Assembly (NCBI GenBank): GCA_003993805.1
Contig: RSEF01000020.1
Span: 6,925,510-6,989,509, forward strand
Length of the DNA stretch: 64,000 nt
DNA from: Himantopus leucocephalus
Lineage: Eukaryota > Chordata > Aves > Charadriiformes > Recurvirostridae
Reading direction: 5' to 3'
Positions 15,701-25,800 of this stretch are shown one piece after another (positions within the stretch are counted from its first letter, which is position 1; every line of letters starts with the position of its first letter). The position numbers and the translations under genes were made by a program. The notes beneath the pieces are model-generated. The model made no database searches. It was given only the letters and a program-made list of their open reading frames with translations, and was not told the DNA's origin.

Positions 15701-18700
15701 ATATTACAGTGAACAGTACAGTCATGGACAAGGCTCCTCAGAACCCATGAATCAGCAATATTATCCAGATGGTAATTCCTCTGAGCTGTAGTCACTGTAA
15801 TACTGCTAAAGTGTAGACCGGCATGACTGCCACATCCAAGGACATGGCAAATCCATTATGATTCATTTCCAATTCAAATGCTAGAAAATTCTAATCCCAG
15901 GGCATGGGAGCCTGGTACACAAACACACACATCACTGCATCCTGCTACCCAAACTGCTTTGAAAAGAGCACAAAGGCAAGTTTGGATTAGTAAATGCAAG
16001 AGATTTATCCATAGGTGTGGCTTTCCTTGCCATGTATTCAACCTACTATCTAAGGGGTCTGTGTCTCCTCTCAGCCTCATCGTTGTGCATAAGCAGCTTC
16101 ATAATGTACGTATTCAGCAATACATCTCTAGTTATATTAACAATGTATCTGATAAATCTTTGCAATTCCTTGTAGGACATGGTGATTATGCCTATCAGCA
16201 GTCATCCTATACTGAGCAGAGCTATGACAGGTCGTTTGACGACTCTACACAACACTATTATGAAGGAGGTAGGAAAATATATTGGCAATTTTTGTAAAGC
16301 AAAGCTCTAATCCCCTAAAATACTAATGAAATGCTTATGAAAATGTAAAATATGACTTGCAATTTCTGCATCACTAATTGCTACTTAGCTATTACTCAAG
16401 GAGTGTCTAGGAAATAGAATTTAGCTATGTATAGCATTTTTACACCAAGACTGTATCAGGCTGTATACATAGTATCTTGTCAGTAACTGTACTGTGAGGC
16501 AGTCGTGCTGTGCAGCCTTGTGGGATCACTAACGACTTGCGCGGAGCCTCATATTCATTAGAAAAATGGTCCTCAGTTGTAGCTGAGCCAGGTGGAATTA
16601 TAACTATGGATATTGAACTTTTTTTGCAGTAAGAGAAAAAACTTCCAGGATATCAGTATCTTCCAGTCTTACAACACCGTTTAACAAACAATTTATATAA
16701 TGCAAATAAAAATGGCTGTGTTTAAGTAAAAGGTTATGCTGACAAAGGTAAACTGATGTACTCCAGTTAGACATGGGGTTCAGAGCTGGAAAAAAATGGC
16801 AGCCATAAATGGAAATTTCTCTAAAGTAAGAAAGCCTGCTGGTTAATTCCAGGACCAACTTTTTTTAATCTTACGTAATTCACCTTACAAATTGTGAAAA
16901 ACAATGGGTTAAATGAAACTAATCTTTGAAAATCACCTTTACTGTGAGTTTGTAATTCTACCACTAAAAAACTCTCAACAGTAGTACGTCAGTAATTTCA
17001 GCGATACTATTAAGATATCTAAACTGTAATTTAACTGCAAAGTATTAACTTAATTATGATACAGCAAGGTGGCATTTAGGAAAAGCATTATGTCATCTGT
17101 GTAGTCTCCATTCATTTTGTTGTTTCAGGATACTGCAAATGGAATTTCCATCATAGGTATCTCAAAAAATACCAGTAACAACTAGATAAGTGGTCTTTCT
17201 GGGATGTGTGAATAAATGTCATTATCTGGAAGAAAATACAGTGGGAGGGCTTCTTGAGAGACCGGCTATTTACCCTGGCACCCTTATCTTTGTAACTCTG
17301 TGTTTTTCTTCTGAAACACTTCTGGGGTAAAAAAAAATCCTTTGGGGAACAGGTTACTTGTTTGTTTGGTTAGTGATGTGTATAAATAAACAACTCTTTC
17401 CCGTTCAAAAGAACTAAAAATCACTGAAGAAATACACTCATCATGATTGGCAAAATGCAAACATCTGTTTCTGAAAAGAGTACTCGTCTATGAGTTCCAG
17501 ACCTAGGCCCTTCTGTTTTCCTTATGATTCGCATCTACAGTGAAATACCTGCTTCATTTCTAACCAAACTACTTCAATTTTTCCTTTTTAGGAAATTCTC
17601 AGTACAGCCAGCAGCAGGCAGGATACCAACAGGGAGCTGCACAACAGCAAACATATTCCCAGCAGCAATACCCAAATCAACAAAGTTACCCAGGACAACA
17701 GCAAGGATACGGTAAGAAAACTGTCACTGACTGGTCAAGTGTTTGCAACGCTTCATCCTGACGCCTCCATTCCTCAGCTAAAATATGCTGTAAGCTATTT
17801 TCATGATTGAGCTTGGATATCCACATACCAAAACTAGCCAAAAAGCGTAGCATGAAAAGGGATTGTGGGTAGTAACGTACATTAGTGTAGCACTGCATTC
17901 CATGCTGTTATGTTAGCATCCTGAATCCCTCTCTCTTTTGAAAGAAAGTTAGAAGGTTAGAAAATACACTTTTGCCTCATGGTGACTTCCTGGTAAGTGC
18001 CGGAAGTCACCATCATGGTGACTGCCTGGATTCTCAGGCCTCCTGCACATCTCAGTTCTGAACTGACATGAAAAAATAACATCAACAGTCCAGAGAATCA
18101 CTACTCCCTCACTTAGGTTTCTTGCAACAAACTTGGTTTTGTTCCTTGGTGGGGGACTGAGGCGAAAGGAAAAAAGTGCAAGTGCTTTGAACAGTTGAAC
18201 CCTTGAGGTCAGCAGGGGCTGAGTTCCCCACTGTCATCAAAAGAATCCAAGTTTGATGGCTGTTTTTGAGTTTTCTGACCGATTGGAGGCAACTTGTCTG
18301 TATCCTCAGCTTTTGAGAGAAAGAAACCATTTCAGGTTATTTAGTACAAAAAAGGTGTCTGGAGAGATTGGAATAATCTAAATCCTAGCTTCAAGGCAAG
18401 GGATTTCTGCTGGATCTCCCAGATGTGGTGGTACTTGACCTTGAACTGGCAATGTTAACCAAACTTGATAAATTGATGTTGGTATAAACAGCAAACTCAT
18501 TCTAGAAATGTAAGATCTCATGAAATAGAACCTACATGCCTAAAAGGTGAATTAAATTATTAACACCTGACTCTGCAGTACGAGTAGATAGTTTGGACTA
18601 GTCAAACCAGACATATTCTGTGAAATTAAACCAAAATTCAGTTTAAGATGTTAAAATCTGGCCTCCTCTTTTTAAAGGTTCTTCATAAAAATCTACCAAT

Positions 18701-19587
18701 AATGCTAGGAAGTAAGTGCACATAGCATTCTATACACAGAATGTACAGTCCCAAATAAAAGGAAATCAATATCCCTGTGCAGTTGTGTGTCTGATTTACA
18801 TGTTTTTTAAAAGTATCTCTATATGCAAGAGATTTGTTAGGTTCTGCCTGGTCAGCAGTGCTTATGGTCGCACAGCCAGATCAAACAGGAAGTTAAACAT
18901 GCAATTGTTACTAAAATAAAGGCCAGGTAGCTTGCATACAGGTGATAATTGAGCTGTGCCAATACAGATTTCAGGGAGGCAAATCATTTTAAAATATATC
19001 ACATTTTCTGCGCAGTTTAAAACCTGAAGTTTACACTGCTGCAACTAGATCATTATTAATATTAACATTTTCTAGTGTAAAGCTAGAGGGAGGTCTAGGC
19101 AAAATGTACTCACAGTTCATACTCACAGAGCTTACTTTGTTACTATCATGTTTTACATTATGTTAATCATAAGAAATCCCCCTAGCAAATCAAGCCTTAG
19201 TAATAGATTTCACTGTCTTCTCAGGTCCTGCACAAGGAGCCTCTTCACAGTATTCCAGCTACCAACAGGGACAGGGGCAGCAATACGGAAGTTACAGAGC
19301 TTCTCAGACAGGCCCATCCGCTCAGCAACAGAGGCCTTACGGCTATGAGCAGGTAAATAATCTAAATCTCTGCTATGAAAAAGCAGATTTAGCTGTTAGC
19401 TCTGCACATAAATCTGTCTGATAATTTGGTGCAGGCATACTGGTGATACTTCAGTGGGTCTTTCAAAATTCATAGACCAAAAGAAATTGTTTAACTCACT
19501 GTTTGTATGTATCACCTCTGATATATTATTCTCCAACATTTTTATTTCTCTTTTTTATAGGGACAATATGGAAATTACCAGCAATAA
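3720..19587 (+). CDS. SS18L1: SS18L1 / CREST, calcium-responsive transactivator, complete (11 exons)
   Basis: Coding exons: 3720-3788, 7418-7494, 8770-8854, 9620-9764, 13403-13600, 14613-14777, 15670-15771, 16176-16268, 17592-17711, 19225-19352 and 19561-19587. All borders are GT-AG and the phases are consistent, giving 1209 nt and 402 aa; recalled human length is 396. Residues 1-77 are the SNH domain (MSVAFASARPRGKGEVTQQ, MLDENHHLIQCIMDYQ, NLVYLATIADSNQNMQSLL). Residues 78-245 are Met-, Ser- and Gln-rich. The rest is the QPGY-rich low-complexity transactivation region ending GQYGNYQQ. Family knowledge: it is a nuclear subunit of the neuronal BAF chromatin-remodelling complex, binds CBP through its C-terminus, and drives activity-dependent genes and dendrite growth. 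The paralogue SS18 was considered, but the residue pattern and synteny favour SS18L1. Confidence 0.97.
3789..7417 (+). other. SS18L1: SS18L1 intron 1
   Basis: A 3.6 kb intron. The first 300 bp continue the CpG island and include a pure (GGA)n run (3928-3960), a G8 run and a C10 run (about 4129-4138). An A12 run lies near 4738. The rest is ordinary AT-moderate sequence with no coding resemblance. Confidence 0.9.
3928..3960 (+). repeat. (GGA)n microsatellite
   Basis: About ten perfect GGA/AGG units in SS18L1 intron 1, 140 bp after the first donor. It is purine-only on the plus strand and explains the poly-Ser and poly-Leu open frames on the other strand. Confidence 0.95.
7418..7494 (+). CDS. 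SS18L1: SS18L1 coding exon 2
   Basis: Acceptor TATGCAG, donor GTGAGT. It encodes MLDENHHLIQCIMDYQSKGK and TAECT plus two bases of Gln, in the SNH domain core. Confidence 0.97.
7495..8769 (+). other. SS18L1: SS18L1 intron 2
   Basis: A 1.3 kb AT-rich intron with nothing recognisable beyond short T and A runs. Confidence 0.9.
8770..8854 (+). CDS. SS18L1: SS18L1 coding exon 3
   Basis: Acceptor CTGTAG, donor GTAAGT. It completes a Gln codon, then encodes YQQILHRNLVYLATIADSNQ and NMQSLLPA, the end of the SNH domain. Confidence 0.97.
8855..9619 (+). other. SS18L1: SS18L1 intron 3
   Basis: A 765-bp intron. It has no repeat or coding signal apart from random open frames. Confidence 0.9.
9620..9764 (+). 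CDS. SS18L1: SS18L1 coding exon 4
   Basis: Acceptor TTTGCAG, donor GTGAGC. It encodes PPTQNINLGPGGMTQSASNQ through SSLMQSQISN plus one base of Gly. The conserved NLGPGGMTQ and GLPPSSLMQ motifs are present. Confidence 0.96.
9765..13402 (+). other. SS18L1: SS18L1 intron 4
   Basis: At 3.6 kb this is the largest SS18L1 intron. It is mostly AT-rich single-copy-looking sequence. A T run at about 11957-11966 and a polypyrimidine acceptor tract are seen; nothing else is recognised. Confidence 0.9.
13403..13600 (+). CDS. SS18L1: SS18L1 coding exon 5
   Basis: Acceptor TTTCTAG, donor GTAAAC. It encodes PNHVSMQQSGQNTMPTTSLS through NYVSRTNINMQSNP plus one base of Val. This is the Met/Gln/Ser-rich middle part. 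Confidence 0.97.
13601..14612 (+). other. SS18L1: SS18L1 intron 5
   Basis: A 1.0 kb intron containing a short direct repeat CATAGAGAGA(C/G)A near 14031-14050. There is no other feature. Confidence 0.9.
14613..14777 (+). CDS. SS18L1: SS18L1 coding exon 6
   Basis: Acceptor ATTTTAG, donor GTAAAA. It encodes VSMMHQQAATSHYNSAQGGS, then QHYQGQSSIAMMSQSNQG and the MMGQRPMGPYRASQQ block. Confidence 0.96.
14778..15669 (+). other. SS18L1: SS18L1 intron 6
   Basis: An 892-bp AT-rich intron with no recognisable element. Confidence 0.9.
15670..15771 (+). CDS. SS18L1: SS18L1 coding exon 7
   Basis: Acceptor CTTGCAG, donor GTAATT. It encodes GSSQQYMGQEEYYSEQYSHG and QGSSEPMNQQYYPD plus one base of Gly, the start of the tyrosine-rich QPGY region. 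Confidence 0.96.
15772..16175 (+). other. SS18L1: SS18L1 intron 7
   Basis: A 404-bp intron. Nothing stands out. Confidence 0.9.
16176..16268 (+). CDS. SS18L1: SS18L1 coding exon 8
   Basis: Acceptor TTGTAG, donor GTAGGA. It encodes GHGDYAYQQSSYTEQSYDRS and FDDSTQHYYEG; recalled human has FEE where this has FDD. Confidence 0.96.
16269..17591 (+). other. SS18L1: SS18L1 intron 8
   Basis: A 1.3 kb AT-rich intron with no repeat or coding signal. Confidence 0.9.
17592..17711 (+). CDS. SS18L1: SS18L1 coding exon 9
   Basis: Acceptor TTTTTAG, donor GTAAGA. It encodes NSQYSQQQAGYQQGAAQQQT and the YSQQQYPNQQSYPGQQQGY block, a Q/Y/G-rich low-complexity segment. Confidence 0.96.
17712..19224 (+). other. 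SS18L1: SS18L1 intron 9
   Basis: A 1.5 kb intron containing the 12-bp perfect inverted repeat at 17979-18013. The rest is AT-rich without recognised features. Confidence 0.9.
17979..18013. repeat. Perfect 12-bp inverted repeat with 11-nt loop
   Basis: ATGGTGACTTCC (17979-17990) and its exact reverse complement GGAAGTCACCAT (18002-18013) flank an 11-nt loop. A third direct copy of ATGGTGACT starts at 18015. It lies in SS18L1 intron 9. A hairpin in the pre-mRNA is possible; function unknown. Confidence 0.9.
19225..19352 (+). CDS. SS18L1: SS18L1 coding exon 10
   Basis: Acceptor TTCTCAG, donor GTAAAT. It encodes PAQGASSQYSSYQQGQGQQY, then GSYRASQTGPSAQQQRPYGY and EQ. It belongs to the C-terminal region that in the family contacts CBP. 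Confidence 0.96.
19353..19560 (+). other. SS18L1: SS18L1 intron 10
   Basis: A short 208-bp last intron with a strong pyrimidine tract (CTCTTTTTTATAG) at the acceptor. Confidence 0.9.
19561..19587 (+). CDS. SS18L1: SS18L1 coding exon 11 (terminal)
   Basis: This 27-nt coding part encodes GQYGNYQQ and TAA. It is the conserved C-terminal end of the SS18/CREST family. Confidence 0.97.
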   Translation, partial: GQYGNYQQ

Positions 19588-21760
19588 AAGAATACGATCC
19601 TGTGTCAGATTCATTTCAATAGTATCTCCATCTTTTGAACTGGATGTACAGGCAGTTTTGATTAATTGTACTATGTTGGTTACCCCTTAGCACAAAGCAG
19701 CGTCTGTATGTGAACAGTGTTCATTTCATGCTGGATATGAAGCAGTGCACTACAGGTAACAAGACAATGCTTTAATGGTTTGATATTTGGTAGTGTGTAT
19801 AGTACTGTATGTTGATACAATGCAAAAGTTTTTCATTTACCACCCCCCCCCCCACCCCACCCCATTCTTGATGTTTCTAAATAGCTTTAGGATCATTTGA
19901 TCACAGTTGTGCCCCATTCTGGAAAACAGCCAGGTTATTCTGCAGTCTGGCTCAATACAAAGCCATTCAGTCGTATCTCAGTCCAGGGAAGTATCCTCTG
20001 GTAGGTTATTGATCGTTTTTAACTGAATGCATTGAAGATAACCTGCCAGCCTCTGAAATCCACGGCTCTTAACTTTACTTCTTAAGAATAAGGGGATGGA
20101 TACATTCCTTTTGTGAAGACAGTTCTATGCGATATGATAAAAATAAAACTGACTGCAATTTCTGTAATACCTACCTACCCAAGTCTTTTAATTCAGTAAT
20201 CTGCGTAAGTCCACATTTCTGTTGTAAAAGGTACAGAAAGAGGATCAAAACCTATATTCAAGGAAATGTTAATCACTAGAGGCACCTTTTATATATCCAT
20301 GTAAACTAAAGTATTTCTATCGTGGAAGGAAAAATAGAAGAGAGCTCTGAGATCTGCAGTGTCAGCCTACTAGATGTCAATATTGCTTCATATTGTGCTT
20401 AGCTGAGAAAAACATCTGGCAAAACTCCAGTCTTAAACATGCTACTCCAAATTTTATAACTCGCATATACATTTTCATGCCAAATCTCGCAAGGAGGTGG
20501 CTGGCATCCTCCTTTATTTCTGATTCTTCCATAGCCCTTGCTCAGATTTTCCAGCAAGCATTATACCCATAAATATTGTCAAATCTCTTGGTTGACTGTT
20601 CTTACAGCTCATCATCACTTTTATTTTTCTCTTGTAGCTTGACAGATATAGGTCAGAAGTAAAAGGAAAAAAATCCATCTTTATTGCAGATAAGCAAATA
20701 AATTCAGCTTTAATTGTGAAACAATATTATGCATATAGAGAGGGGAACTATTAATGGGGTCAACCAGTGAGAGAATACCTATAGAGGGAGAATTTAGAAA
20801 TAAAAACTAGTGGTATGTAAAAGCCAGTATGAACAATGTAAGTCACTTCTACTGAGTTTTGTATGTTCTTATAAAGTGTTGAAAAAAGCACTTATAAAGT
20901 GCTTATGTAAGCGCTGAATTAAATACCAAACTTCTCTGAGGCAAAAGGCTAGGATGACTATAACTCCCATGAGCATTTTTTAATACAAGATTAACTGCAA
21001 ATTTGCAATATAAGTACATCCTTTGTAGGATTTTCTCCTTTTCTTTGTCTGAAATGGTGTATTTATGGGATTTTGAGTTCTAGTACTTCGTATTTTGAAA
21101 AACCAAGACCACAAAGAAAATAAAAGATCTCACAATTCATTACTTTTTTTTTTTTTTCTGTAGAGGAAAGTCTTTAACTGGACAGCTGAAGAGTTTACTA
21201 TTAAATGTTGTCCAAGCACTGCCCTTGCTACATTAATAATTTCAATTACTGATAAAATAGAAGACTTTTTTTTTAGTCAGTCCTCATTTCTCTCATCTTT
21301 CCTGCTGGTGTTTTCATACAGATAAGTAGTCTCAAATAGCAAGGAACAGAAAGGAAGTAAGATTGTTTTCTTTACAGTATATTAATATTACAGGTAGCCA
21401 GAAGAATGCAATATTGCGCTTTGCCAGCGTGGAAATATGCCTTTTATGTGGTTTTTGAAAGTGCTGAAATACTTTTGAGAGAATATGAACAACACTTAAA
21501 ATGAAACAGCAACATTACATCAATCTGAAATGTCTTACATTAAGAACTTCTTGAATGTTGTGTATATAATGTATTTGAAAGAGCACTTTGGAAATAGTTT
21601 GTACATTTATTTCCTAATTTATATATGATTTTTGGTGTTAATATTTCTAATTGTTAATAACAAAATGTTTATTTAATGTGTTGTCCATTTTTATGTATTA
21701 ATGTGGAAACAAAGTGATGCCAGCATTTTGACCTCTTCCATTAATTGTATCATTTTCTGT
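19588..21760 (+). other. SS18L1: SS18L1 3'UTR (approximate end)
   Basis: AT-rich sequence follows the stop without any coding signal. Candidate poly(A) signals AATAAA are at 20142-20147, 20697-20702 and 20799-20804. Further AT-rich sequence with ATTTA motifs continues to about 21700, so alternative ends are likely. A C12 tract with further CCCC runs lies at 19842-19864. The true 3' end is inferred; human SS18L1 also has a long 3'UTR. Confidence 0.6.
19842..19864 (+). repeat. Poly-C tract in SS18L1 3'UTR
   Basis: An uninterrupted run of about 12 C followed by ACCCCACCCC, 255 bp after the stop codon. C-rich 3'UTR tracts can bind PCBP/hnRNP K proteins; here that is only a possibility. Confidence 0.85.
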
Positions 21761-22595
21761 TTTGTAATACAGAATGCTTGAAAATTGTTTAGGTTAAAAA
21801 TTACCTGAAAACGAAGTTGGTAGTACTTTTCTTGTGACACGGACTTTTGAATGGAAACAACAGATGAGGGGAGATTCCTCCGAGCTGCGCCTTCTCCCCC
21901 AGTTCTCTGATACACTTCATAGATAATTATATATGCCAAAAGCTGGTTGCAGCTTCCAAATTAGTTGATGTGTGAGGATCGGACACAGTATGTGTGCAGA
22001 GTGGCTGTATGCAGGTAGCAGCTCACCTCACAGCAGCCTGCTGACCGATGGCGCGGGACTCCTCGAGGGGCCGAGACTCCTCCTGGGGCTGAGACCCCCG
22101 TGGCTGAGCCAGCGAGCCCCATGGCCGGCACCACGTTACTTCAGCTGCCGTGGCCCACTCCAGGCCCACTGCGGGGACAGCAACTTCCAGCCCCGCTAAC
22201 ACCGAAGCAGGCAGGACACCCGACGCGTCCCTGAGGGACAGGGGTCCCAAACCGGGGCCTCACAGGCTTCCCGCACCGCTCAGCCCCGCCATGCGTGGCG
22301 CCATCTCTTCCACTCACCCCTCACGGGTAACCACGGGCCTTTGTGCCCACACTCGACGCTCTGCCTGGGGCGGCCGCTGTGCAGCACGGCCGACGGGCGG
22401 CACCGCTGCCTGAGGCGAAGCCGGACGCACCTTCCCGCGCTTTCTCCACAGCCGTGCAGCTGCGCCTGCGCGCGGCGGGGCGGGGCGGGGCGCGGCCCGG
22501 GGCGGGGAGGGACCCGGCCGGGCCCTGCCGGTGGTGGCTGCCGCCGCCATACCGCCGCCGTGCCGGGCCGTGCCCTCTCGGTGGCTGTCGCCGCC
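21761..22595 (+). promoter_or_regulatory. SS18L1-MTG2 intergenic region and MTG2 CpG-island promoter
   Basis: AT-rich sequence gives way at about 22020 to GC-rich sequence, and from about 22340 to a dense CpG island around the MTG2 first exon. The array GGGGCGGGGCGGGGCGGGGC with further GC boxes lies at about 22476-22510. Directly before it is TGCGCCTGCGCG (22461-22472), one base off the palindromic NRF-1 consensus, which fits a nuclear gene for a mitochondrial protein. No TATA box is seen. Open frames on both strands here are composition artefacts. Confidence 0.75.
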
Positions 22596-22715
22596 ATGCT
22601 GCCGCGGTGCCGGGTCGTGCTGGGCGGCCGGGCCCTCCCGGTGGCTGCCGGCGCCATGCTGCCGCCGTGCCGGGCCGTGCTGGGCAGCCGGGCCCCGTGG
22701 AGGCCGGCCCTCCTC
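22545..22715 (+). repeat. ~60-bp tandem repeat spanning the MTG2 start codon
   Basis: Units begin GCCATGCTGCCGC.GTGCCGG at 22593 and 22653, exactly 60 bp apart, so both encode in-frame Met-Leu-Pro. A degenerate earlier unit at about 22546 has ATA instead of ATG and is out of phase. The copies are GC-rich and differ at several bases. Confidence 0.85.
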
Positions 22716-22841
22716 CTTCTCCTCAGGCCGGTGCCGCCGCCGCCGGCGGGGGGGCGGCAGCCGAGTTTCTCCACGAGCTGCGCGAGGTGCTCAAAGAACA
22801 GGCGGCTGAGGCAGAAAAGGGTCATTTCGGAAAGGAAACTG
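22596..22841 (+). CDS. MTG2: MTG2 coding exon 1
   Basis: 82 codons from the first ATG, donor GTAAGTTG. The N-terminus is a 20-residue tandem duplication ([11 protein letters not shown]... then [11 protein letters not shown]...). It ends [11 protein letters not shown], matching the family pattern just before the RYFVD motif of exon 2. Start choice is uncertain between 22596 and 22656. Confidence 0.85.
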
Positions 22842-25800
22842 GTAAGTTGTAGAGAAACTGAGGTGTCGGTGTGCAGCGCCGTTACCTTGCTGGGCGGTCA
22901 CCTCCCGGGCGCGCCTCAGGAAACAGCTTGCCCGCTCCTTACCGGTCTCTCCTCAGAGCCATCACATATACGCTCTTGATGTGAGGGGCTGTTTTTCTAA
23001 AATCTGATGGACTTTGTGAATAGTGAGGAAATCAGCCTGCCGTGTGGCGCTCTCGGTGGGCAGAGGGGCCGCCGCGGCTGAAAGCGTCCGTGGGCGGGAG
23101 AGCAGAAAGTTTATGTAGCTTTAAAGCTAAAGTACTGTTTTGTTTCTCACTGGTTTTATAGTCTTACACCGTGGTCAGCTGCCAAACAGACAGCATTTTA
23201 TGTCAGAGAGACTGCAGGGTCCTAGGACTTCTTCTTCATAGTCTTTTTTACGCGTTTAGGGAAAATCTTATTTTTCTAATGATCGATAAATCACTTCCCA
23301 TTTAAAGCGATAGTTTCCTGTCTCGCCGTGTGGTGGTGCCAGATACTTTTCTAAAAGAGGCTTTTTAAGAAATCACTCGTCATAGCATAACTTTAATTAT
23401 CAAGAGTTAAGGGTTTTTTTCAGTTACTTATCTGGTATCATAATACTAATAAGACGTTTTCTCCCTCGCATACTGTTTGGGCTGTTTAGTTAAAGTGACC
23501 CTTATTGCTCATTCTCGTGAAGTCCCTTAGTAATTGACGGGATGTGAACGTTCCCACAGTCAGGGTCATGCTTTCTCTTTTCATCCCCGTACGTAAACAA
23601 TTTCACCTGCCTGTATGAATCTACTTCTCTGATACCCCTTGGGGGCTTCAGCCCGCTTCCAGGAGATAGGTAAATATCATCAAACCTCTTTTGCTGACAG
23701 AAAAGCTGAAACCTAGTACAGCATAGTTAGTTTGCCAGAAGTCAATAAGTTAACATCGGAAATAAAGCCAAGAGCTGAAATTCTCCTTACACTGTATTTT
23801 TTTAGCCCTGGAGCAAGTGGTTGTGGCATATATTAAGATTTCCTCTGCTTACTTTCTTTGCAAATACTCTCTATTCTTTGTCTTTAATACTTCTCTTAAT
23901 TGTTAGAAGATTGAAGTTTGCCTTGATTTCATCAGCTGGTATAGAAAGCATGAATCAGGATGAGAATACCCCTCTCACACATGCACTATGGGTTTTTTTG
24001 CAAAGTTCAGTTTGATTTAAAGAAGTAAAAAGTTCATGTATATAGTTTTTAAAAAAATTTTTGTTTTCATGAGTAGGAATACAGTTACTGAGTGAATTTT
24101 GGCTTATAGTGTGGTAGCTCTCTTGAGCTACCTGTCAGCATTATATGACTGTATTAAAAGGATACATTTTGTGTTATTAGTCCTTAATGTGAATTTTCTA
24201 CTTCTGAGCTGCTGCATTAGGTTATATCGACATAGCCTCAGGTAGGTACTTTTAAGGGGGTTCTTAAAAATACTTTAAGAAAGAGATCTGTTTTTCTTTA
24301 ATAATATACTTAGATCAACTAAATACAGCACACTGTGAACGTCAGCAGAGTTCTGATTTCTTTGTGGGTTTTTCTTTGCTTTTTTTTTCTGTTGAATAGA
24401 ACTCATGATGTTACAGGTCTGCGTATTACTAAGTTTTGCAGAACAATCAACTTGTTGGAAGATGACTGTGATAAACTGTACTTAAAGGGTACAAAACCAA
24501 TCCTTGTTACAGACACGCTATTTCGTGGATCACCGGAAAGTGCGTGTGGTTGGAGGACAAGGAGGAGGAGGGGGTCATTCTTTTTATAGTGAACCCAGAA
24601 AAATATTCGGAGGTCCTGATGGTGGAAATGGAGGTGATGGGGGTCACGTCATTTTGAAAGGTAAAACTCACTAAATCTCTTTTGTTTTATGTTGTCTTAC
24701 CACTTAACACCTCACCCCCTAGCAAAAAGAACTCTACAACACAGTCTGTGGTGGGAGCTGGTAGATGTCAAAAGTGTTAAAACGGTTATTTCTGTATAAG
24801 ATGTCTTTGCTTTTTAAGCTTTGTCCCGAGCTGTGGTAACAGAGACATAAATGACAGTGACAGCCTTAGAAAGCATTTTGAAAATCAAGATATTTTGCAG
24901 ACATTTTAGTGGCTGATGCATGACTATGTTGCGATAAGGCTGGGATCTGATCAAATTTTACCCTTAAGGTGGATAAAGCTGCTTTCTGCCATAACCGTGC
25001 TGTAAAATCTGCTAATCTAGCAAATGAATTTTCCAGAGTATTTTGTAATGGTTGATTTTGACATAATAAAGTGCATGGTTAATAAACCTAAGTAAAGGCA
25101 GTTAAACTTCATCACAACTTACATTAATATTAGTTTTCCCTGATATGTTATTATTGAGACAGTAAATAGGATATGCATTTATGCAATGTTGAAAAAGGGA
25201 AAGAACAGTCAAAAGCTTGCTTTTCTGTGCCTGTTCTGTTAATGCAATGAGTTTTAAATATGCACATTTTGCTTTACAGCTGACCGGCAAATGAAATCAC
25301 TTTCTTCAGTTCTCCCCTTCTATCAGGGTTTTCGTGGAGAGAAAGGAGGAAGCAAAAACTGTTACGGAGCTAATGGCGCATATGTGTATGTTAAAGTAAG
25401 TAAATTAAGGTTGCATGCTAGTGTGTTAGCTTTGTATTAACAAAATTCACATTTTCAAGCTGGATGACCTTATTGTGAGAAAATCTCATGTGCGTCTTTG
25501 CATAAAAGGAGAGAAAGAGGGTTATAGTACTATTAACCTTTTAATGAAGTGTAAATGTCTGACAGTGCTGTTTGGGTCCAGAAAGCGAGCCTCATTAATT
25601 ACACTTCTCTTTTTGGATTCCCCAGCTTGAGAACATGGAGGACTGATTTTCAACAAATCTGAAATCAGCTGGTAAAGGATCTGCTGAAGACAGCTCTGCT
25701 GCAGACTTTGACCTTCAAGTCTAATGCTTGCGTCTCTCTTCACTTTAAGGTCCCTGTAGGTACATTGGTGAAGGAGGATGGGAAAGTTGTGGCTGACCTC

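Noticed and set aside
22280..22852. Open frames of 169-212 aa on both strands around the MTG2 start
   Set aside because: Only the part from 22596 in one frame joins correctly to MTG2 exon 2; the rest is promoter composition.
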